Shown here piece by piece: positions 22,660-31,510 of a stretch of DNA of 33,184 bases. The translations under genes were made by a program, and so were the position numbers. The number at the start of each line of letters is the position of its first letter. Positions within the stretch are counted from its first letter, which is position 1. Below the pieces are notes generated by a model. It saw only the letters and a list, made by a program, of their open reading frames with translations, was not told the DNA's origin and made no database searches. Origin of the DNA: Arthrobacter sp. SO5 (GTDB lineage Bacteria; Actinomycetota; Actinomycetes; Actinomycetales; Micrococcaceae); assembly GCF_020532805.1 (NCBI RefSeq), contig NZ_MQTQ01000007.1:1-33184 (forward strand), in the 5' to 3' direction.

Positions 22660-25050
22660 ATGGCTGAAACCCCGGTGCTGTGGTTTGAAAAGATCGGCAT
22701 GGGCGATGTCCCGCAGGTGGGTGGCAAAAATGCCTCGCTCGGCGAACTCATCCGGTCGCTAGCGGCCCAGGGCGTGCGGGTACCGGACGGCTTCGCCACC
22801 ACCGCGGACGCGTACCGCCGGTTCATCGACGCCAACGGGATCGAGACCGCGATGCGCTCACGGATCCAGTCCTACCGGGCCGGCGAAACCTCCCTGCGCG
22901 CCACCGGGGAAGCGATCCGGGAGTTGTTCCTGGACAGTGACTTCCCCGAGGATATCGCCGCGTCCATCCGCTCCCACTACCGGGAACTGGGGGAGCGCGC
23001 CGGACTGGACCGGCTCTCCGTGGCGGTCCGCAGCAGCGCCACCGCCGAGGACCTGCCGGATGCGAGCTTCGCCGGGCAGCAGGAGACGTTCCTGAACATC
23101 GCCGGGGAGCGGGAGCTCCTGGACGCCTGCCGCCGCTGCTACGCGTCGCTGTTCACCGACCGCGCCATCAGCTACCGCGAGGTCAAGGGCTTCGACCATC
23201 TGGATGTCGCCCTCTCAATCGGGGTTCAGCGCATGGTGCGCTCCGACGTCGGCGCCTCCGGGGTCATGTTCTCCATCGACACGGATTCCGGTTTCCCCCG
23301 TGTAGCGGTGGTCAGTGCCGCCTGGGGGCTCGGCGAAACGGTGGTCCAGGGCACCATCAACCCGGACAAGTACGTCGTGTTCAAGCCCCTGCTGGCGGAG
23401 CCGGAGTTCGCTCCCATCATCGAGAAGACCCTTGGTTCCAAGGACCGGAAAATGGTGTACAGCCTGGGCGGCCACGCACGTACCAAAATGGTGGACACCT
23501 CCGAGGCGGAACGCCGGGCGTTTGTGCTGGACGACGCCGAGATCCTTGCCCTGGCCCGCTGGGCCGTGAGCGTTGAGGAGCACTACGAACGCCCGATGGA
23601 CATGGAATGGGCCAGGGACGGCGTGACCGGAGAACTGTTCATGGTCCAGGCCCGGCCGGAGACGGTGCAGTCGCAAAAGACAGGCTCCCGGTTCACCCTC
23701 CACCATCTGCTGGACACCGGCACCGTACTGGTGCGCGGGGCGGCGATCGGCGACTCCATCGCGCAGGGTACGGCGTGCGTGATCCGCAGCGCCGCGGACA
23801 TCGAAAACTTCCGCGACGGCGCCATCCTGGTCACCGAAATGACGGACCCGGACTGGGTGCCGATCATGAAACGGGCGGCCGGCATCGTGACCGACCGCGG
23901 CGGCCCCACGAGCCACGCGGCGATCGTGAGCCGCGAACTCGGGGTCCCCGCCGTCGTCGGCACCGGCAACGCGACCACTGTCCTGACCGAAGACCGGGCC
24001 GTGACCATCTCCTGCGCCGAGGGCGATGAAGGCCGGGTGTACCAGGGCAGCCTCGCGTTTGAGACCGAGGAGGTGGACCTTGGGGAGCTGCCGGAGACGC
24101 GCACCAAAGTCATGGTCAACATCGCCAGCCCCGCCGCCGCGTTCCAGTGGTGGCGGCTTCCCGCTGACGGCGTCGGGCTCGCCCGGATGGAATTCATCAT
24201 CAGCGCCCTGATCCGGGTCCACCCGATGGCGCTCGTGCACCCGGAGCGGGTCACCGACCCCCAGGAAGCAGCGCAGATCCGTGAACTGACGCGCGGGTAC
24301 TCGGACCCTAAGGCCTACTTCGTCGACGCCCTGGCCCTCGGGATCGCCAAGATCGCAGCGCCCTACCATCCCCGGCCCGTGATCGTCCGGCTCAGCGACT
24401 TCAAGACGAACGAGTACGCGCACCTGATCGGCGGTTCCGCCTTCGAGGAGCCGGAGGAGAACCCCATGCTTGGCTTCCGGGGCGCCTCCCGCTACTACGA
24501 CGAGCGTTACCGTGAGGGATTCGCCCTGGAATGTGCGGCCCTTAAACGGGTCCGGGAGAAGCTCGGGTTCGGCAACATCATCGTCATGATTCCGTTCTGC
24601 CGGACCCCGGAGGAAGCGGACAAGGTGCTGGCCGTCATGGCGGAAAACGGCCTGGTCCGCGGCCAGGACGGCCTGCAGGTCTACATGATGTGCGAGATCC
24701 CGTCCAACGTTGTCCTGGCCGGGAAGTTCGCCACCCGCTTCGACGGCTTCTCGATCGGCTCCAACGATCTCACCCAGCTGGTCCTGGGCGTGGACCGGGA
24801 TTCGGCCCAGCTCGCCTCGCTCTTCGACGAACGCGACGAGGCGGTCATGGCGATGATCAGCGAGGCCATCTCCAAGGCCCACGCCGCCGGGATCAAGATC
24901 GGCATCTGCGGCCAGGGCCCCAGCAACCACCCGGAGTTTGCGGCGTTCCTGGTCAGCGAGGGCATCGATTCGATCTCCCTGAACCCGGACAGCTACCTCA
25001 GGACCGTTCCACGGATCGCGGAAGCCGAGAAACTGGCCGTTTCGCAGTAG
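22660..25050 (+). CDS. ppsA: Phosphoenolpyruvate synthase
   Basis: This 796-residue enzyme makes PEP, AMP and phosphate from pyruvate and ATP for gluconeogenesis. Domains in order: N-terminal ATP-grasp (VGGKNASLGELI, VRSSATAEDLPDASFAGQQE), phosphohistidine swivel domain with His419 in GGPTSHAAIVSRELGVPAVV, and C-terminal PEP/pyruvate barrel with LGFRGASRYYD, SIGSNDLTQLVLGVDRD and Cys750 in ICGQGPSNHPEF. Positions agree with E. coli PpsA (His421, Cys751, 792 residues). ATG at 22660 has AAGGAG seven bases upstream; GTG at 22639 with GAGGAG is an alternative. The last 53 bases overlap the end of the convergent P-type ATPase gene. A DosR-like palindrome lies upstream. Confidence 0.93.
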   Translation: MAETPVLWFEKIGMGDVPQVGGKNASLGELIRSLAAQGVRVPDGFATTADAYRRFIDANGIETAMRSRIQSYRAGETSLRATGEAIRELFLDSDFPEDIAASIRSHYRELGERAGLDRLSVAVRSSATAEDLPDASFAGQQETFLNIAGERELLDACRRCYASLFTDRAISYREVKGFDHLDVALSIGVQRMVRSDVGASGVMFSIDTDSGFPRVAVVSAAWGLGETVVQGTINPDKYVVFKPLLAEPEFAPIIEKTLGSKDRKMVYSLGGHARTKMVDTSEAERRAFVLDDAEILALARWAVSVEEHYERPMDMEWARDGVTGELFMVQARPETVQSQKTGSRFTLHHLLDTGTVLVRGAAIGDSIAQGTACVIRSAADIENFRDGAILVTEMTDPDWVPIMKRAAGIVTDRGGPTSHAAIVSRELGVPAVVGTGNATTVLTEDRAVTISCAEGDEGRVYQGSLAFETEEVDLGELPETRTKVMVNIASPAAAFQWWRLPADGVGLARMEFIISALIRVHPMALVHPERVTDPQEAAQIRELTRGYSDPKAYFVDALALGIAKIAAPYHPRPVIVRLSDFKTNEYAHLIGGSAFEEPEENPMLGFRGASRYYDERYREGFALECAALKRVREKLGFGNIIVMIPFCRTPEEADKVLAVMAENGLVRGQDGLQVYMMCEIPSNVVLAGKFATRFDGFSIGSNDLTQLVLGVDRDSAQLASLFDERDEAVMAMISEAISKAHAAGIKIGICGQGPSNHPEFAAFLVSEGIDSISLNPDSYLRTVPRIAEAEKLAVSQ

Positions 25051-26953
25051 CGGCGGGGGACGGCTTCCCGGCCTTCGCGGAGTCGCCGGCGCTGAGCGCG
25101 CGCAGCGCATTGAGGATTGTCGCCAGGTCCACGAGTTCCTGGGACAGGGCACCCGCGATCGCCGGGACGAAGCCGGCCGCCGCCGCGAGCATCAGCGCCA
25201 CGCTTAGGGCGATGCCGATCCAGATGCTCTGCAGCGCTACCCGGACGGTCCGCTGGCCGATCCGCACGGCCGAGGCCACCTTGGACAGGTCATCGAGGAT
25301 GATCACGACGTCGGCCGACTCGCCGGCCGCCGTCGAGCCGCGCGCGCCCATGGCGATCCCGACGTCGGCGACGGCCAGTACGGGGGCGTCGTTGACGCCG
25401 TCGCCGACCATCATGACCGGGCGCAGCGGCAGGGACCGTACGGCTTCGACCTTGTCCGAGGGCAGGCACTCGGCGCGGACGTCGGTGAGTCCGGCTTCGT
25501 CCGCGATGTGCTCGGCGGTGGCGAGCGCGTCGCCGGTGAGCATGACGGTCCGGGTGACGCCCAGTTCCTTGAGCTCGGCCAGGGTGCGGCGGGTTTCCCC
25601 GCGGATGGGGTCACTCATCACGAGGGACCCGGCGAATTCCCCGGCCACCCCCACGTAGATGGCGAGTTCGCCGCTGGCCAGCTCCGTTTCCTCGACGCCG
25701 GCGGCCGCTTCCGCCACGAACTTGGGCTTGCCGACCACCACGTCGCGGCCGTCGAAGCGCGCCCGGACGCCGTGCGTGGCGAATTCGTTGGCCTCCGTTG
25801 CGGTGTCGAAGACCAGCCCGCGGTTCCGGGCGGCGTCCATCACCGAGGCGGCGAGCACATGGGAGGAGTACTGTTCGGCGGAGGCCGCCAGCCCGAGGAC
25901 CCCGTCCTCCGTGAAGGAGCCCGCCGTCCGGACCGCGACCAGGGCGGGGCGGCCGTAGGTCAGCGTGCCGGTCTTATCGAAGGCAACGGTCTTGATCCGG
26001 CTCAGCTGTTCCAGGACGCCGGCGTATTTGACGATGATGCCGGCGCGCGCGGCTCGGCTCATGCCGCCCAGGAAGGCCACGGGCGCGGCGATCAGCAGCG
26101 GGCACGGGGTGGCGACCACCAGCACTTCCGCGAACCGGGCCGGGCTGCCGCTGATGATCCAGCCGACCGCGCCGAGGGCGTACGCGAGGGCGGTAAACGG
26201 GACGGCGTACCGGTCCGCGAGCCGCACCATGGGTGCCTTGCTGTCGGCGGCTTCCTTGACCAGGGCGACGATGCGGCTGTACTGCGAATCCGCCATCAGG
26301 GCCGTGACCTTCATCCGGACCGCGGCTTCGCCGTTGAGGGAGCCGCTCATCAACCCTTCGCCGGCCGCCCGCTCCACGGGCAGGCTTTCTCCGGTGAGCG
26401 AGGACTCGTCAAAGCTGCCCGATTCGGAGAGCAGGATCCCGTCCAGCGGTACCACTTCACCCGGTTTGACGAGCAGGACGTCACCGATCCGGACGTCGGT
26501 GGCGGCAATATCCTCGTGCTGGCCGCCTGCCGTGGCTCCGGCTGCATTAGTTCCGGCTGCGGTGGTGCCGGCTGCGGTGGTGCCGCTGCGTTCCCGGTGG
26601 GCCGTCTGCGGGACGCGTTCCAGCAGGGATGTCAGTTCTTTCTTTGCCCGGCCGGCGGCGAAGTCCTCAAGGGCCGTGCCGCCGGCCATCATCAGGACAA
26701 TGATCATGGCGGCGATGAACTCGCCCACCAGGACGGTGCTGACGATCGCGGTGACCGCCAGGATGTCGATGCCCCATTGGCCCCCCATCAGCCGGCGGAC
26801 CATGCCGACGGCCAGATAAGCCGCTACGGCCAGCGCATAGGTGCTTGCGGCGACCTGCGCAATCAGCGGCTGCCCGGACAGGAGCAGGATGAGCACCGCG
26901 AGCAGGGCAGCGACAGTGCCCGCAACCAGCGGATACCGGAGCAAAATTTTCAC
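24998..26953 (-). CDS. Heavy-metal translocating P1B-type ATPase
   Basis: The 651-residue pump has about eight membrane helices, an actuator domain with TGES at 187-190, phosphorylation Asp326 in FDKTGTLTYG, and hinge GDGVNDAP. The metal-site helix carries TPCPL (282-286) instead of CPC, placing it outside the classical copper or zinc/cadmium groups; TPC is used by a less studied subgroup. There is no N-terminal Cys-rich metal-binding domain; the first helix starts near residue 10. Between helix 4 and the actuator core is a tandem AAGTT-like insertion (about 124-144). The start is GTG with AGGA upstream. The end overlaps ppsA by 53 bases. Metal cannot be named from sequence. Confidence 0.88.
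   Translation of the reverse strand: MKILLRYPLVAGTVAALLAVLILLLSGQPLIAQVAASTYALAVAAYLAVGMVRRLMGGQWGIDILAVTAIVSTVLVGEFIAAMIIVLMMAGGTALEDFAAGRAKKELTSLLERVPQTAHRERSGTTAAGTTAAGTNAAGATAGGQHEDIAATDVRIGDVLLVKPGEVVPLDGILLSESGSFDESSLTGESLPVERAAGEGLMSGSLNGEAAVRMKVTALMADSQYSRIVALVKEAADSKAPMVRLADRYAVPFTALAYALGAVGWIISGSPARFAEVLVVATPCPLLIAAPVAFLGGMSRAARAGIIVKYAGVLEQLSRIKTVAFDKTGTLTYGRPALVAVRTAGSFTEDGVLGLAASAEQYSSHVLAASVMDAARNRGLVFDTATEANEFATHGVRARFDGRDVVVGKPKFVAEAAAGVEETELASGELAIYVGVAGEFAGSLVMSDPIRGETRRTLAELKELGVTRTVMLTGDALATAEHIADEAGLTDVRAECLPSDKVEAVRSLPLRPVMMVGDGVNDAPVLAVADVGIAMGARGSTAAGESADVVIILDDLSKVASAVRIGQRTVRVALQSIWIGIALSVALMLAAAAGFVPAIAGALSQELVDLATILNALRALSAGDSAKAGKPSPAATAKRPVSRLPRSVERS
26532..26590. 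repeat. 15-bp tandem repeat inside the P-type ATPase gene
   Basis: Four units of about 15 bases, consensus GTGGTGCCGGCTGCG, occupy 26532-26590; the last is 14 bases or runs into flanking sequence. Read on the minus strand they encode repeated Ala-Ala-Gly-Thr-Thr-like pentapeptides in the loop before the actuator domain. Because 15 is a multiple of three, copy changes keep the frame, so length variation between strains is likely. Confidence 0.85.
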
Positions 26954-27084
26954 GGATATCCTGCCTTAGAACTCGCTGTGTGGACTACTTTGCATCCTAC
27001 TGCTCAGCCAACCGGTGACTGGGGCTGCCAACGCAGGTTACGCGGGCACCGGAGGACCACAACACAAGCACCACCAACCACCAC

Positions 27085-27155
27085 CAAGCAACGCGGGGTC
27101 AGATCGCGCCCATCCGAGGGGTCAACATGGGCGCCAAGTGACCCCGCGTTGCTTG
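27085..27155. repeat. Dispersed palindromic repeat, copy 2
   Basis: Arms at 27085-27113 and 27127-27155 (29 bases each) are inverted copies agreeing at about 25 positions; they share AGCAACGCGGGGTCA and GCGCCCAT with copy 1 at 6378-6444. Here it lies between divergent genes, the P-type ATPase and the deacetylase, where a terminator is not expected. That argues for a mobile or REP-like family instead of a gene-specific terminator. Confidence 0.85.
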
Positions 27156-27222
27156 GGAGTGTCGGCCTGGGCCGGGCCTTTCAGCCCTAGTCGCACTGGG
27201 GCCGGTGGTGCCACAGTGAAGC

Positions 27223-28188
27223 ATGTGGCCGAACCTTTCCGGCCGGCGCCGATGGCTGGCTGCCGCGGCCGCGGTGCTGCTGCTGGCCGCCGCGGTAGTG
27301 CTGGCCGTCGTCTTTTCGGCGGTCCCGCCGTCATCCGCCCCGGCGCCTTCGCCGTCATTTCCGGCCACGTCCAGCCCGTCTGACAGCCCGGCGCCGGGTT
27401 CGGCGCCGTCGGCCGCTCCGGTCCCCGGCCCCAGTGAAACCGTTCCGGCCGGGCCTGCACCGCTGCCCGCCATCCCGGCTCCCGAACCGCCGGCTCCCGA
27501 ACCGCCGGCACCCCCAGCACCGCCGGCACCGCCGGCACCGCCGGCCGCGTTCCCTGCCGCGCTCGCCGGCCGCGACCTCGAGGTGATCCCGGGGGCCGGA
27601 GCGGTGGTGGCGCTGACGTTCGACGCCGGGGCCAACTCGGCAGGGTTGCCCAGCATCCTGCAGACCCTGGCCGCCACCGGCGTGCGCGGCACGTTCTTCC
27701 TCACCGGCAACTGGGCCGCCGGCAACCCGGCCGGCGTCGCGGCGATCGTCGCGGGCGGCCACAGGGTGGGCAACCATTCCATGACCCACCCGGGCTTCAC
27801 CGGACTCCCCGACGCAGCGATCGGAGACCAACTGGTCCGGGCGCAGCAGGCCATCCAGGCCAGCGGAGGGGATCCGCGGCCCTTGTTCCGCTTCCCCTTC
27901 GGCGAACGTGACGCCCGGACCATCGCCACGGTCAACGCCGCCGGCTACCTGCCCGTGCGCTGGACCGTGGACACCCTGGGCTGGAAGGGCGGCAGCGGAG
28001 GAATCACGGCGCAAACCGTGGCGGACCGTGCCCTGTCCCGGCTTCAGTCCGGGGAAATCGTGCTGATGCACGTCGGCTCCAATCCCGACGACGGGACCAC
28101 CCTCGACGCCGATGCTCTGCCCGGGATGATCGAGCGGATCCGTCTGGCCGGCTACGGCTTCACGACGCTCGACGCGCTGCTGGGCTGA
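27223..28188 (+). CDS. Membrane-anchored polysaccharide deacetylase (NodB homology domain)
   Basis: A 321-residue envelope protein: short basic start, one membrane helix (about 11-32) acting as signal anchor, a Pro/Ala/Ser-rich linker (about 33-115) spanning the wall, then a carbohydrate esterase 4 domain. Motifs: LTFDAGAN with base Asp134, metal pair in GNHSMTHP, RFPFGERD, DTLGWKG and IVLMHVGSN. The usual second Asp of TFDDG is Ala135, a variant seen in some actinobacterial members, so metal binding may rest on the two His. It likely removes N-acetyl groups from peptidoglycan or another wall glycan. No Lys/Arg-rich tail or sortase motif is seen. The palindromic repeat lies upstream. Confidence 0.85.
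   Translation: MWPNLSGRRRWLAAAAAVLLLAAAVVLAVVFSAVPPSSAPAPSPSFPATSSPSDSPAPGSAPSAAPVPGPSETVPAGPAPLPAIPAPEPPAPEPPAPPAPPAPPAPPAAFPAALAGRDLEVIPGAGAVVALTFDAGANSAGLPSILQTLAATGVRGTFFLTGNWAAGNPAGVAAIVAGGHRVGNHSMTHPGFTGLPDAAIGDQLVRAQQAIQASGGDPRPLFRFPFGERDARTIATVNAAGYLPVRWTVDTLGWKGGSGGITAQTVADRALSRLQSGEIVLMHVGSNPDDGTTLDADALPGMIERIRLAGYGFTTLDALLG
27481..27546. repeat. Tandem repeats encoding a Pro-Ala linker
   Basis: Two 15-base units (CCCGAACCGCCGGCT and one differing in its last base) are followed by several 9-base CACCGCCGG-type units. They encode PEPPA and then PPA repeats in the linker of the deacetylase. Unit lengths are multiples of three, so copy changes would alter linker length without breaking the gene. 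Confidence 0.8.
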
Positions 28189-28200
28189 CGCCGCTCAGCC
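28183..28200 (+). terminator. Small hairpin overlapping the deacetylase stop
   Basis: GGCTGA (28183-28188, containing the TGA stop) pairs perfectly with TCAGCC (28195-28200) around a six-base loop. The stem is short and has no U-tract; a terminator role is possible but weak. Confidence 0.3.
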
Positions 28201-28279
28201 GACGATGAACCGTGGACCGGCCGCACGTTGCGGTAGAACGCCACTGTTGCGCCGGGCGCAGGCCTGATACGACTAAGGC

Positions 28280-31200
28280 ATGACGGAGTCGCCCACCCTT
28301 GCCGCCGCCCTGGCGCCCGTCGATGCCGTGATCTTCGACCTCGACGGAGTGGTCACGGACACGGCGGAGCTTCGCGCGGCGGCCTGGAAGCAACTCTTCG
28401 ACGCCGTCCTCGAAGACCCGCGGCTTCCCGCCGGGACCCGCCGGGACCCGTTCGTGACCGACGACTACCTGGACCTGGTGGCGGGCCGGACCTGGGAGGA
28501 CGCGGTAACCACCTTCCTGGCCGCCCGCGGGGGAACCATCCCGGCAGGCTCGCCTGCGGATGGTTCCGGGGCATGGACCGCCTTCGGACTTGCGGCACGG
28601 CATCACGAACTGTTCGAAGAGCTTCTCGGCACCGACCCGGTCCGGGCGTTCCCCGGCACGGCGGAGCTGCTTGGCCGGCTCAAGGCAGGCCGCGTCCCCG
28701 TGGTGCTCGCCACCTCCGCCAGGAACGCGCAAGCACTGCTCGCCGCGGCAGGACTCGGGGACGTCTTCGATCACATCATTGACGGACAGACGGCCCTGGA
28801 CCGCGATGTTGCGGGAAAACCGGCCCCCGCGCTGTCCCTCGAAGCGGTGCGCCGGCTACAGATCCCGCCCGCCCGGGCAATGGTCATAGAGGATTCCGTG
28901 ACGGGGGTGGAGTCCGGCCGGCGCGGCGGCTTCGGAATCGTCGTCGGCATCGACCGGGACGGGCGCCGGGAACCGCTGGAAGCGGCGGGCGCCGACGTCG
29001 TCGTCGAGGATGTCAGCCAGCTGGACATCGGGCTCGTCATCACGCATCCGTGGCTGCTGGTTTATGAGGGCTTCGACCCGGCGCACGAGGGCCACCGCGA
29101 AGCCCTCACCACGCTGGGCAACGGCTACCTGGCCACCCGGGGAGCCGCGCCCGAGCACCGTGCCGGGGCCGTGCACTATCCCGGCAGCTATCTTGCCGGC
29201 GTCTACAACAGCCTGCCCAGCGTGGTCATGGAGCAGGAAACGGTCGACGAGCACATGGTCAACATCCCCGACTGGCTGCCGCTGGACCTCAGGATCGGCG
29301 ACGGGGCGTGGTGGTCCGAGGGCGGACTCTCGCTCCGCAGCGAGCGCCGCACCCTGGACATGTTGCGCGCAGTGCTGACCCGGGAGGCGCTCCTGGAGGA
29401 CGACGCCGGCCGGCAGCTCCGAGTGCTGCAGCGCCGCCTCGTGTCCATGGCCACGCCACACCTCGCCGCACTGGAAACGGTCATCACCGCTGTCGGCTGG
29501 GGCGGGGAGGTCAGCATCCGCAGCGGCTGCGACACCTCCGTCACCAACTCCAACGTCCCCGACGACGCGGCGCTAGCCAACCGGCACCTGGGGTCCGTCC
29601 AGGTCGCCGCCTCCGGAGCCGGGCCGGGCACCGCCGGACTCACGGTGGAGGTCCGGACCGTCACCAGCGGAATCGGGATCGCCCTCGCGCTGAGGACGGA
29701 GGTTTCCGGGTCCGACGGGCCGCCCGGGGCCGGGATCCTTGAACAGCTGGGCGGGCTGCACACCCACCGCTTCGAGCTGTCCGTGGCCGCGGGGGAGCCG
29801 CTGACAATCCTGAAGACCGTGGCCGTGACCTCCTCCCGCGACCACGCCATCGCCTCGCCGCTGACGGCGGCCCGGGCCGTCCTGGCCCGCGCCGCGGGCG
29901 GGTTCGCAGCCCTGCTTGCGGACCACGGGGCCGCGTGGGCGGTCTTGCTCAAGCCCTTCGTCATCGAGCTCGACGACAGCTCGCAGGCGCAGCTCATCCT
30001 CAACCTCCACGTCTTCCACCTGCTGCAGACCCTGACCACCCACACCGCCGAACTCGACGCCGGCGTGCCGGCACGCGGCCTGCACGGAGAGGGCTACAGG
30101 GGACACGTCTTCTGGGATGAACTCTTCGTCCTTCCGCTGCTGAACTCGCGGCTGCCGTCCCTCGCCCGGGAGCTGCTCGATTACCGGTGGCGGAGGCTCC
30201 CCGCGGCCCGGGACGCGGCGCGGGCCGAGGGCCTGGCAGGGGCGCTGTTCCCCTGGCAAAGCGGCAGCGACGGCTCGGAACAGACGCCGAGGCTGCTGTT
30301 CAACCAGCGGTCCGGGCACTGGATGCAGGACTACTCCCGGCTCCAGCGCCACGTTGGCCTCGCTGTGGCCTACAACGCGTGGCAGTATTTCGAGGCCACC
30401 CAGGACCGGGGTTGGCTTACCGAGCATGGTGCGGAGATCGTGGTCGAGGTCGCCCGGCTGTTCGCATCCATGGCGGAGTTCGACCCCGCGGACGACCGTT
30501 TCCACCTGCGGGGCGTCATGGGCCCGGACGAATACCACACCGGAAATCCTGGGGACCCGGGCGGCGGACTGAGCGATAACGCCTACACCAACGTCATGGC
30601 CGCCTGGGTGTTCGACCAGGCAGTCTGGGTCATGCATTCCGTCCGGGGGTTCGACATGGAGGAACTGCGCACCCGCCTGCTGATCACCGCCGCCGAGATC
30701 GAGGCCTGGGAACACCTCAGCCGCCGAATGTTCGTGCCGTTTCACGGCGACGGCGTCATCAGCCAGTTCGCCGGCTACAGCAAGCTCCGGGAACTCGACT
30801 GGAAGCACTACCGCCGGACCTACGGGCTGATCGAGCGGCTGGACCTAATCCTGGAGGCGGAAGGCGACAGCACCAACCACTACCGGCTGGCCAAACAGGC
30901 CGACGTCCTGATGCTGCTCTACGTCCTGGGCGAGGACCAGCTGATCCGGTTCCTGGCCAGGCTGGGCTACGCCGTCACCCCCACCCAGATGGCCGCCACA
31001 GTGGACTTCTATCTGGCCAGGACTGCGCACGGCTCGACGCTCAGCCGGGTGGCCCACGCCTCTGTGCTGGCGCAGCGCGATCCCGAGCGGGCGTGGGCGA
31101 CCTTCCGGGCGGCACTGGACGCGGACTTGGACGACACCCAGGGCGGAACCACCCGCTCCGGTATCCATCTGGGCGCGATGGCCGGGACGATCGACGTGGT

Positions 31201-31453
31201 CCAGCGCAGCTTTGCCGGGTTGCGGATTACGCGCGATGCCCTCGACTTCGCGCCCCGGCTGCCGGCTGAACTCAGTCGCGTGGACTTCCAGGTCCGCTAC
31301 CGGGACCAGATGCTCGCCGTCCACCTCGAGCGCGACCGTCTGAGGGTCTCGGCGGCGCCCGGCGACGCCGCCCCGGTGCTGGTGCGCGTGGGTACCCGGC
31401 GGGTGCTGCTCCGGGCCGGCCAGGAACACGAATTCCTGCGCCGGGACGGCTGA
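28280..31453 (+). CDS. Fused beta-phosphoglucomutase / GH65 phosphorylase
   Basis: A 1057-residue cytoplasmic protein in two parts. Residues about 1-250 are a beta-PGM-type HAD: VIFDLDGVVTDT with Asp20 and Asp22, VLATSARNAQALL, and MVIEDSVTGVESGRRGGFG. Residues about 260-1055 are GH65: TLGNGYLATRGAAPEH, GYRGHVFWDELFVLPLL, LFPWQSGSDGSE, catalytic Glu751 in GVMGPDEYHTG and DLDDTQGGTTRSGIHLG. The fusion would phosphorolyse a disaccharide and convert released beta-glucose-1-phosphate to glucose-6-phosphate without letting it diffuse. Mycobacterial Rv2006 (OtsB1) has similar outer domains plus an OtsB phosphatase in the middle, absent here. No strong ribosome binding site; a TGATACGACT element just before ATG hints at a leaderless message. 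Disaccharide specificity is unknown. Confidence 0.9.
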   Translation: MTESPTLAAALAPVDAVIFDLDGVVTDTAELRAAAWKQLFDAVLEDPRLPAGTRRDPFVTDDYLDLVAGRTWEDAVTTFLAARGGTIPAGSPADGSGAWTAFGLAARHHELFEELLGTDPVRAFPGTAELLGRLKAGRVPVVLATSARNAQALLAAAGLGDVFDHIIDGQTALDRDVAGKPAPALSLEAVRRLQIPPARAMVIEDSVTGVESGRRGGFGIVVGIDRDGRREPLEAAGADVVVEDVSQLDIGLVITHPWLLVYEGFDPAHEGHREALTTLGNGYLATRGAAPEHRAGAVHYPGSYLAGVYNSLPSVVMEQETVDEHMVNIPDWLPLDLRIGDGAWWSEGGLSLRSERRTLDMLRAVLTREALLEDDAGRQLRVLQRRLVSMATPHLAALETVITAVGWGGEVSIRSGCDTSVTNSNVPDDAALANRHLGSVQVAASGAGPGTAGLTVEVRTVTSGIGIALALRTEVSGSDGPPGAGILEQLGGLHTHRFELSVAAGEPLTILKTVAVTSSRDHAIASPLTAARAVLARAAGGFAALLADHGAAWAVLLKPFVIELDDSSQAQLILNLHVFHLLQTLTTHTAELDAGVPARGLHGEGYRGHVFWDELFVLPLLNSRLPSLARELLDYRWRRLPAARDAARAEGLAGALFPWQSGSDGSEQTPRLLFNQRSGHWMQDYSRLQRHVGLAVAYNAWQYFEATQDRGWLTEHGAEIVVEVARLFASMAEFDPADDRFHLRGVMGPDEYHTGNPGDPGGGLSDNAYTNVMAAWVFDQAVWVMHSVRGFDMEELRTRLLITAAEIEAWEHLSRRMFVPFHGDGVISQFAGYSKLRELDWKHYRRTYGLIERLDLILEAEGDSTNHYRLAKQADVLMLLYVLGEDQLIRFLARLGYAVTPTQMAATVDFYLARTAHGSTLSRVAHASVLAQRDPERAWATFRAALDADLDDTQGGTTRSGIHLGAMAGTIDVVQRSFAGLRITRDALDFAPRLPAELSRVDFQVRYRDQMLAVHLERDRLRVSAAPGDAAPVLVRVGTRRVLLRAGQEHEFLRRDG

Positions 31454-31481
31454 CCAGACCGGGACGGCTGACCAGACCGGG
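31441..31481. repeat. 18-bp tandem duplication across the stop codon of the fused gene
   Basis: CCGGGACGGCTGACCAGA at 31441-31458 is repeated exactly at 31459-31476, and five bases of a third copy follow. The first copy contains the TGA stop (31451-31453) of the fused GH65 gene, so the duplication leaves the protein unchanged and lengthens the 57-base gap to the convergent alcohol dehydrogenase gene. Confidence 0.9.
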
Positions 31482-31510
31482 CCGCGACGTCCGGCGGCCG
31501 CCACGCCCGG

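Noticed and set aside
23215..25152. Long minus-strand open frame opposite ppsA
   Set aside because: Its translation lacks any family motif and has the Gly/Asp/Val/His-rich composition of an antisense shadow of a high-GC gene; ppsA on the plus strand is complete.
25508..27190. 560-codon plus-strand open frame opposite the P-type ATPase
   Set aside because: No domain; mirrors the ATPase coding region and runs through the palindromic repeat.
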